From an uncultured Verrucomicrobiota bacterium (GTDB lineage: Bacteria; Verrucomicrobiota; Verrucomicrobiia; Chthoniobacterales; SZAS-18), in NCBI GenBank assembly GCA_937873255.1, contig CALMVM010000105.1, positions 18,310 through 28,926 of the forward strand: a stretch of 10,617 bases of DNA, written 5' to 3'. Below are positions 5,740 to 10,617 of this stretch, one piece after another. The position numbers were made by a program, and so were the translations under genes. Below the pieces are notes generated by a model that searched no databases, had not been told where the DNA came from, and saw nothing but the letters and a program-made list of their open reading frames with translations. Position 1 is the first letter of the stretch. Every line of letters starts with the position of its first letter.

Positions 5740-5958
5740 TTCAAATCGCTGTCAGCATGGCTTTCCGCGATTGGCGGGATCGCTGGTTTCGCCATCCCGA
5801 TGGTTTACGGAGAAGGACTGACGCCAGCCCTCTTCGGGGTTGTGATCGGAGCGGTTGGTGGACTTTATTGGCGGTCCGTTTTGGCGTCCGTCGTTCTAGC
5901 CCTCGTTATCGTTTTCGTTTTTTGGCTGCTTGCGTCGGCTTGCCATTTTATCCACTGA
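5740..5958 (+). pseudogene. Membrane-domain continuation of the HEPN frame after TAG
   Basis: Directly after the TAG, in the same frame as the HEPN protein, 72 codons run to a TGA at 5956-5958. They encode hydrophobic segments, numbered from the HEPN start: about 127-145 (including WLSAIGGIAGFAIPMVYG), 149-166 (LTPALFGVVIGAVGGLYW) and 168-190 (including VLALVIVFVFWLLASA). That is two or three transmembrane helices. The only ATG in this part (5800) would cut into the first helix, and no credible independent start is present. The simplest reading is one HEPN-membrane protein of 194 codons broken by a nonsense mutation or a sequencing error. Stop-codon readthrough is less likely but possible. 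No Pfam family was recognised for the membrane part. Confidence 0.6.
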
Positions 5959-6035
5959 AGGGGGGAATCGAAGCACCCCGCGAATGAGTTCGCCTTGGTC
6001 AGCGACTTTGTGGTCGCAGCCAAAGCTGGAGCAGA

Positions 6036-8387
6036 TTACGCCCCCGCCTGCGTCTTGCCCGTGTTCAACGCCCGGTCCACGCTCTCCATGAGCTGATTCA
6101 GGTCGTACGGCTTCGGCAGGAAGCCGGTGGCCTTGCCCTTGAGCAGATTCTCTGCGTCCACGTCCAAGCTGTAGCCGCTGGAAATCAGCACGCGCAAGTC
6201 CGGGTCCATCGCCCGCAAACGCTGGAAACACTCCGGCCCGCTCATGCGCGGCATCGTCAGGTCCATCAACACCAGGTCGATCTTGCCGGCGCCACCCGCC
6301 TTCTCGAACTGCTCAATGGCCTCCACGCCGTTGGCCGCCGTCAGGATTTCGGTGGCGACCTCGCCGAGCGCCGTCACGCAGAAGTTCCGCAGGTCCGGCT
6401 CGTCGTCCACGACCATCACCACCAGTTTGCGTTGCGGCATCGGCCGGCGACCGCGCCCGTTGGCGTATTCATCCTCGCCGTTCTGCTTCGCCGTCACCGG
6501 CAGGAACGCCGAGAACTTCGTCCCCTCGCCCAAGGCGCTCGTGACCTCAATGAAACCGTTGTGCTTCTTGATGATGCCGTACACCATCGCCAGCCCGAGG
6601 CCGGTGCCCTTGCCGACTTCCTTCGTCGTGTAAAATGGCTCGAAAATGCGGTGCAACACGTCCTTGGGGATGCCGACGCCGTTGTCCTCGACTTCCAGAA
6701 TCGCGTACTCGACCCCCGACGTGTCCCCACCGGGTTGCGCCTGCGTGTCGCTGCCGAGCCGGGTCGAAATCGTAATGACGCCGCTGCCGCTGAGCGCATC
6801 GCGGGCGTTGAGGATCAGGTTGATGAGCACCTGCTGAATCTGCGTGTTATCCGCCTCGACATTGGGCATCCCCTCGCCCGGCACGAACCGCACGTCGATG
6901 GACGCCGGCACCGTCGAGCGGATCATGTCCATCGTCTCGGTGACGAGGTCGTTGACGTTGAAGACGTGCAGCACTGTCGGGTGCCGCCGGCTGAACGCCA
7001 AGAGCTGCCCGGTCAGCTCCGCCGCACGGTTGGCGCTCTTTTCGATCTGGAGCAGCTTTTGGCTGGCTGTCTCGTTGCCCTTTAATTCACGCTTGAGCAA
7101 CTCGGCGTAGCCCAGGATCGTCGTGAGAAGGTTGTTGAAGTCGTGCGCGACGCCGCCAGCGAGGGTGCCGATGCTGTCCATCTTCTGCGAGTGGACCAAC
7201 TGCCGCTCGACTTCCTTGTCGTACGTGATGTCGCGGAAAAAGAACATCCGCCCGAAGATCTGCCCGTGCGCATCGCGGGCCGGCGTGGCGAAGCGGTGCA
7301 GATGCACCGGCACGGCGTCGGGCACGTCGCGCACCAGCGTGATCTCGTCGATCCGCTCGGCCGTCGGATCGGCCAGGAGATCTTCGATGATGGTCAACTG
7401 CGCGTCCCAATCCGGCAGGATCGGGCGCACGAGTTCCATCAGGTGCAAATAGCTGTTGGTCTCGACCTGTCCCCGGTCCAGTCCGAACAACTCGCAAAAC
7501 GACCGGTTGACCAGCGAGACGACCGCCGGCACGGCTGCCGGGGGCTGTTCGATGACCATGACGGCCACGTCCAGCGAGTTGAGCATATTCGTCAGGTAGC
7601 TCGCCCGTTCGGCCGACTGCGCGGAAAGGAGGTTGTTTTCCAGCGCCATGCCGAGCAGCGAGGCGCTGTCTTCGAGCAACTCGCGGTCGAAGTCCGTCCA
7701 CGGCGACGCCGGGGCCGCCGCCGCGCCGTAGCGTTCGAGCAGCAGCATCCAGCTATGCCCCGGCCGGCCGCGCAGGGTGATGATCAAGTAACGCGAAAAC
7801 GCCGAAGAATCCGTCTCGCCCTCCTTGGGCTCGTTGAACGGCGCGCTGGAATGGTACACCGCCCCGTCGGCTTCCAGCGTGGGCTCCGGGCAAGCCTTGG
7901 CCCATTCCTCCGGAGGGGTGTTGGTGGTGTAGCCGACGAGCGGATAATAATCGGCCACCGCCTCGGAAACGATGGTTTGGCGGCTCCAGTCGTGCGCCTC
8001 GTCGGGACCGGCCGGGAGCATCCACAAGCAGGCGTGGTCGGCCCAGAGCAATTCACAAAGCTGGCAGACGATGGTGTCCTCGGTCGTGACGGCGTTATCC
8101 AGGAGTTGCTCGCGCAGCGATTTCTCCAGGTGGCGGCGCAGCCGGCGCTGTTCGGCCATGACCGCCGCCTCGCGGTTGGTCGCGCCGGTGGCGGGCGCGG
8201 ACGACGCCGCGCCGGCGGGCAGCGGGATGTCGGGCGGAACGTTGCCGGGTTCCGGCGGGCGGGCCGGGGCCGGCGCGTGCATCGCTACGCGGACCGTCTC
8301 GCGCACGGTGCCGCGCGCCGCGCCGATGGCCGACGTGCTGACCGTGATGCGGCGCGTCTGCGGAACCGGGGCGACGATGTCTTGCAT
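6036..8387 (-). CDS. Soluble hybrid histidine kinase (GAF-like, PAS, HisKA, HATPase, REC)
   Basis: A 783-residue cytoplasmic sensor kinase with no transmembrane segment. After a Pro/Ala-rich N-terminus (about 37-70) come a GAF-like region (about 91-255), a PAS domain (about 262-390), the HisKA dimerisation helix with phospho-acceptor H415 in GGVAHDFNNLL, and HATPase_c with N-box N523/N527, G1 box EDNGVGI (D568) and G2 box GKGTGLGLA (592-600). The C-terminal receiver domain has the acidic pocket D661/D662, phospho-acceptor D709 in LVLMDLTMPRMSG, S736 and K759. All catalytic residues are present. The output is unknown because no DNA-binding regulator is encoded nearby, so it probably relays phosphate elsewhere. 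The start at 8387 gives full length; M77 is an alternative. It lies 36 bases after the uracil-DNA glycosylase gene, without an intervening terminator. The signal sensed cannot be deduced. Confidence 0.95.
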   Translation of the reverse strand: MQDIVAPVPQTRRITVSTSAIGAARGTVRETVRVAMHAPAPARPPEPGNVPPDIPLPAGAASSAPATGATNREAAVMAEQRRLRRHLEKSLREQLLDNAVTTEDTIVCQLCELLWADHACLWMLPAGPDEAHDWSRQTIVSEAVADYYPLVGYTTNTPPEEWAKACPEPTLEADGAVYHSSAPFNEPKEGETDSSAFSRYLIITLRGRPGHSWMLLLERYGAAAAPASPWTDFDRELLEDSASLLGMALENNLLSAQSAERASYLTNMLNSLDVAVMVIEQPPAAVPAVVSLVNRSFCELFGLDRGQVETNSYLHLMELVRPILPDWDAQLTIIEDLLADPTAERIDEITLVRDVPDAVPVHLHRFATPARDAHGQIFGRMFFFRDITYDKEVERQLVHSQKMDSIGTLAGGVAHDFNNLLTTILGYAELLKRELKGNETASQKLLQIEKSANRAAELTGQLLAFSRRHPTVLHVFNVNDLVTETMDMIRSTVPASIDVRFVPGEGMPNVEADNTQIQQVLINLILNARDALSGSGVITISTRLGSDTQAQPGGDTSGVEYAILEVEDNGVGIPKDVLHRIFEPFYTTKEVGKGTGLGLAMVYGIIKKHNGFIEVTSALGEGTKFSAFLPVTAKQNGEDEYANGRGRRPMPQRKLVVMVVDDEPDLRNFCVTALGEVATEILTAANGVEAIEQFEKAGGAGKIDLVLMDLTMPRMSGPECFQRLRAMDPDLRVLISSGYSLDVDAENLLKGKATGFLPKPYDLNQLMESVDRALNTGKTQAGA

Positions 8388-8423
8388 GGTGGCGAACTGC
8401 TACGTTAGAAAGCAAAAACCGGG

Positions 8424-9407
8424 CTAACCCTTGACCAGGAAATATCCCCGGTCCTTCTCGGTGATCGTGTGGCCCAGACGTTCCTTGACCATGAGCAGGT
8501 CTTCCCAGACCTTGCGTTTCTCGCCCGGCGACTGGTTGCGCAGCAGGTAGGAGGGATGGTAGGTCGCCATGACGGGGATGCCCTTGTAGTCGTGGAAACG
8601 CCCGCGCAACTGCCCCATCGGCTCGGCGTTGTCGAGGAGGCCTTTCATCGCAGTCGCGCCGAGGGCCACGATCACCTTCGGCCCGACGATGTCGATCTGC
8701 TCGAACAGGCACGGCCGGCAACTGTGCATCTCGGCCATCGTCGGCGGGCGGTTGCCGTAGCTCTGGCCGGGCGTGTCGGGGCGGCACTTGAGCACATTGG
8801 CAATGTACACGTCCTCGCGCTGAAAACCCATCGTGTTGATGATCTTCGTCAGAAGCTGGCCCGCGCGTCCGACGAACGGCTCACCTTCCCGGTCTTCGTC
8901 CGCGCCGGGAGCTTCGCCGATGAACATGACCTCCGCGTCAGTATTGCCCACGCCGAAGACGACGTGGTTGTGCGGCCCCTGGCCGTACGGGCACTTGCCG
9001 CAGGGCAGCCGCTCGGGGCAGCCGCGCAGTTCCTGTAAACGTTCCGCCTTGGTCTTGGACGGGTCCGTGACGGGATCGTAGACGCCCGGGGTATCCGAGG
9101 CGGGAGTTTTGGCGGATTTGGCTCTGGCGGCGGGCGGTACATCTTGCTCACCGAAGAGGGACAGAGCGTCCGGTTCATCGGATTTAGGCATGGGGGGCGT
9201 CGGGATCGGTGCTTCTGAAACAGAATCGTCCGCGGCAGGCGCGACGATTGCCGGGGTGTTTACGGGGAAATTCGACGGTCCGCGCGGACGCGCCGATTGC
9301 AAACGGGCAAGGGCGGCCGAGGACGCGCGCGAATCATCATAACCGGCGTCCCGGCGGCGGTCCAGTTCGCGCCGGACGAAATCGAGGGCGTTGGCAAACC
9401 GGCTCAT
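8424..9407 (-). CDS. Family-4 uracil-DNA glycosylase (Fe-S type)
   Basis: A 327-residue uracil-DNA glycosylase of the type-4 [4Fe-4S] family, which removes uracil produced by cytosine deamination. The catalytic region spans about residues 125-327: [24 protein letters not shown] (motif A at 164-172), [23 protein letters not shown], and motif B HPSYLLRN (284-291). Likely cluster ligands are two of C130/C136/C139, plus C208 and C230. Residues 1-125 are a Pro/Ala/Ser-rich, probably disordered extension, which is long compared with thermophile UdgA of about 200 residues. The ATG at 9407 overlaps the stop of the preceding rluD-type gene as ATGA, so translation is probably coupled. An in-frame upstream extension to 9632 lies inside that gene and is Arg/Pro-rich shadow sequence. 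A histidine kinase gene follows. Confidence 0.94.
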   Translation of the reverse strand: MSRFANALDFVRRELDRRRDAGYDDSRASSAALARLQSARPRGPSNFPVNTPAIVAPAADDSVSEAPIPTPPMPKSDEPDALSLFGEQDVPPAARAKSAKTPASDTPGVYDPVTDPSKTKAERLQELRGCPERLPCGKCPYGQGPHNHVVFGVGNTDAEVMFIGEAPGADEDREGEPFVGRAGQLLTKIINTMGFQREDVYIANVLKCRPDTPGQSYGNRPPTMAEMHSCRPCLFEQIDIVGPKVIVALGATAMKGLLDNAEPMGQLRGRFHDYKGIPVMATYHPSYLLRNQSPGEKRKVWEDLLMVKERLGHTITEKDRGYFLVKG

Positions 9408-10402
9408 CGGGGTTCGGGATCGAGGCCGAAGGCGAGGAAATCGGCCGGCAACGGGGCGCGGTATTCCTCTTCCCGCCCGGTGCGAGGGTGGACGAAGGCC
9501 AGTTTCCAGGCGTGGAGCATCGGGCGTTCGGGCGGACGCGGACCGCCGTAGAGAACGTCGCCGAGGATCGGGTGGCCGAGATGCTTGAGATGGACGCGAA
9601 TCTGGTGCGTGCGGCCGGTGTGCAGGCGGCATTCGACGAGCGCGGCCGTTTCTCTGCCACCCACTGGCAGGACGGTCAACGGTTGCGCTACTGGAATGTA
9701 CGTACGCGCCGTGATTGCGCTCTCCTGCGCAAGAGTTTCGCGCGCAGTGAGGACCTCCAGCACCCGGTAGTCAGTTCTAGCCGAACGCCCGTGGGACGAC
9801 GGTACGACGGCCATCTTCTTGCGGTGGACCGGGTGGCGGCCAATCGCGGCTTCAATTGTCCCTTTGATCTGCCGGGGCACCCCGCGCACGAGGGCGAGAT
9901 AGATCTTGCGGACCGTCCGCGCCGCGAATTGCTCCGCCAGCGCGCGGTGGGTGAAATCGTTCTTGGCCACGACGAGACAGCCGGTGGTGTCCTTGTCGAG
10001 CCGGTGGACGATGCCCGGACGCCGTTCGCCGCCGATGCCCGAGAGCGTCGGGCAATGCGCCAGGAGCGCGTTGACGAGCGTGCCCGCTTCGTTGCCCGGC
10101 GCGGGGTGCGTGACCAACCCGGCGGGTTTATCGATGACCAACAAATCGTCGTCCTCGTGGAGCACCGTCAGTGGGATGGCTTCGGGAACGAGCGCGGTGT
10201 CGGCCGGCGGCGGTTCCTCCCATGAAACCACGTCGGCGGACCGCACCGACTCGCTCGGCTTGGCCGGACGCCGGTTGAGGTGGACGTGCCCCTCGCGGAT
10301 GAGCGCCTGCACGCGCGAGCGCGACAGGTGGGCGAGCGCCGCCGCGAGGAACCGGTCGAGCCGGTTGCCCGCTTCGGTCGGCGGCACGGTGAGTTCCAGC
10401 AT
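9404..10402 (-). CDS. rluD: RluD-family 23S rRNA pseudouridine synthase
   Basis: A 332-residue pseudouridine synthase of the RluA/RluD family, which isomerises specific uridines in large-subunit rRNA. The N-terminal S4 RNA-binding domain (about 14-60) contains NRLDRFLAAALAHLSRSRVQALIREGHVHLN. The catalytic domain has LLVIDKPAGLVTHPAPG and GIVHRLDKDTTGCLVVAK with catalytic D136, then ECRLHTGRTHQIRVHLKHLGHPILGD. The ATG at 10402 gives the typical start MLELTVP. An in-frame extension to 10531 lacks similarity and was rejected. Between RVLEVL and ALVECRL there is an unusual insertion of about 30 residues (about 220-250). It heads a minus-strand unit and overlaps the uracil-DNA glycosylase start by ATGA. 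RluD rather than RluC is suggested by motif style only; exact target sites are not determinable. Confidence 0.92.
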   Translation of the reverse strand: MLELTVPPTEAGNRLDRFLAAALAHLSRSRVQALIREGHVHLNRRPAKPSESVRSADVVSWEEPPPADTALVPEAIPLTVLHEDDDLLVIDKPAGLVTHPAPGNEAGTLVNALLAHCPTLSGIGGERRPGIVHRLDKDTTGCLVVAKNDFTHRALAEQFAARTVRKIYLALVRGVPRQIKGTIEAAIGRHPVHRKKMAVVPSSHGRSARTDYRVLEVLTARETLAQESAITARTYIPVAQPLTVLPVGGRETAALVECRLHTGRTHQIRVHLKHLGHPILGDVLYGGPRPPERPMLHAWKLAFVHPRTGREEEYRAPLPADFLAFGLDPEPR

Positions 10403-10569
10403 GGCGGCGGGTGTGAAGACGACGGTCAGCACCCGCCGGGCGGCAGGCACCGGCGGATATTTTTCGAGCCTAGTCCCTCGAACCGCCGCCGCCAAGAACC
10501 AATCTCGCCCGAAACTCGCTTCTCGCGCCATTTGCCCCCGGGAAGGAGCAGATGCCGCGCCCCGGGGAA

Positions 10570-10590
10570 GAATGCAGAATGCAAAATGCA
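10570..10590. repeat. Tandem heptamer repeat, three copies
   Basis: GAATGCA occurs twice in succession (10570-10583), followed by AAATGCA (10584-10590). The repeat lies in the non-coding region upstream of the rluD-type gene, near the window edge, so the array may belong to something beyond it. Three short copies may also be chance or polymerase slippage. Confidence 0.6.
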
Positions 10591-10617
10591 GGCCGCAGGA
10601 GTCCAGATAAGCGGAAC

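Noticed and set aside
5959..5990. tRNA-like 3' end on the minus strand (GGGG...TTCGATT...CCCC)
   Set aside because: The T-arm-like bases do not form a proper 5-bp stem, and no acceptor, D or anticodon arm could be found.
6008..6024. Hairpin GCGAC/GTCGC as a terminator between the HEPN-TM frame and the kinase gene
   Set aside because: The stem is only about 5 bp and no T-tract follows on either strand.
7143..8408. Plus-strand open frame of about 420 codons opposite the histidine kinase
   Set aside because: The minus-strand kinase has every conserved box. The plus-strand product is Arg/His/Val-rich without recognisable motifs.
9209..10225. Plus-strand open frame opposite the glycosylase and rluD-type genes
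   Set aside because: It spans two well-identified minus-strand genes and their ATGA overlap, and has no domain signature.
10455..10480. TTCGAG/CTCGAA inverted repeat upstream of the rluD-type gene
   Set aside because: It has a 6-bp stem with an 8-base loop but no T-run after it on either strand. It could be a protein site, but nothing supports a specific function.

Overview
This 10.6 kb window comes from a high-GC bacterial chromosome. It joins housekeeping genes to small accessory genes. The gene content fits Verrucomicrobiota or a related PVC-group lineage: a compact EF-Ts behind rpsB, a lone Uma2-family nuclease, a HicA beginning with the residues MPRKIREL, a family-4 uracil-DNA glycosylase with a long Pro/Ala-rich N-terminus, and almost no Shine-Dalgarno motifs. 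That assignment is inference from gene families, not a phylogenetic result.

Layout, left to right. (1) Positions 1-931 hold a HicA/HicB-like toxin-antitoxin module. It sits between two identical 37-bp copies of a Rho-independent terminator (40-76 and 895-931). The HicB-like protein carries an unrecognised C-terminal extension of about 110 residues. (2) Positions 932-2606 hold the translation operon rpsB (ribosomal protein S2) and tsf (EF-Ts), with an attenuator-like hairpin between the genes and a strong terminator after tsf. (3) A Uma2-family nuclease gene (2646-3224) converges on a phosphinothricin/amino-acid N-acetyltransferase-like GNAT gene; their stop codons share the bases TTAA. (4) Diverging from the GNAT gene is a plus-strand run: tag (3-methyladenine DNA glycosylase I), a HisK-type PHP phosphoesterase, and a small HEPN-domain protein. 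The HEPN frame ends at a TAG, after which the same frame stays open for 72 more codons that encode two or three membrane helices. (5) Positions 6036-10402 are a minus-strand run transcribed right to left: an RluD-family pseudouridine synthase, a family-4 uracil-DNA glycosylase joined to it by an ATGA overlap, and a soluble hybrid histidine kinase (GAF-like, PAS, HisKA, HATPase_c, REC).

The core genes serve translation (S2, EF-Ts, rRNA pseudouridylation) and base-excision repair (Tag, UDG). The lower-GC accessory genes (hicAB, uma2, HEPN-TM) look like later arrivals between them: by hand count one 60-base line of the HEPN gene is 45% GC and one of rpsB is 68%. No tRNA, rRNA, CRISPR array, transposase or integrase was seen. 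No gene-free stretch exceeds about 300 bases. The observations most worth a second look are the repeat-bracketed hicAB unit and the TAG-interrupted HEPN-membrane reading frame.
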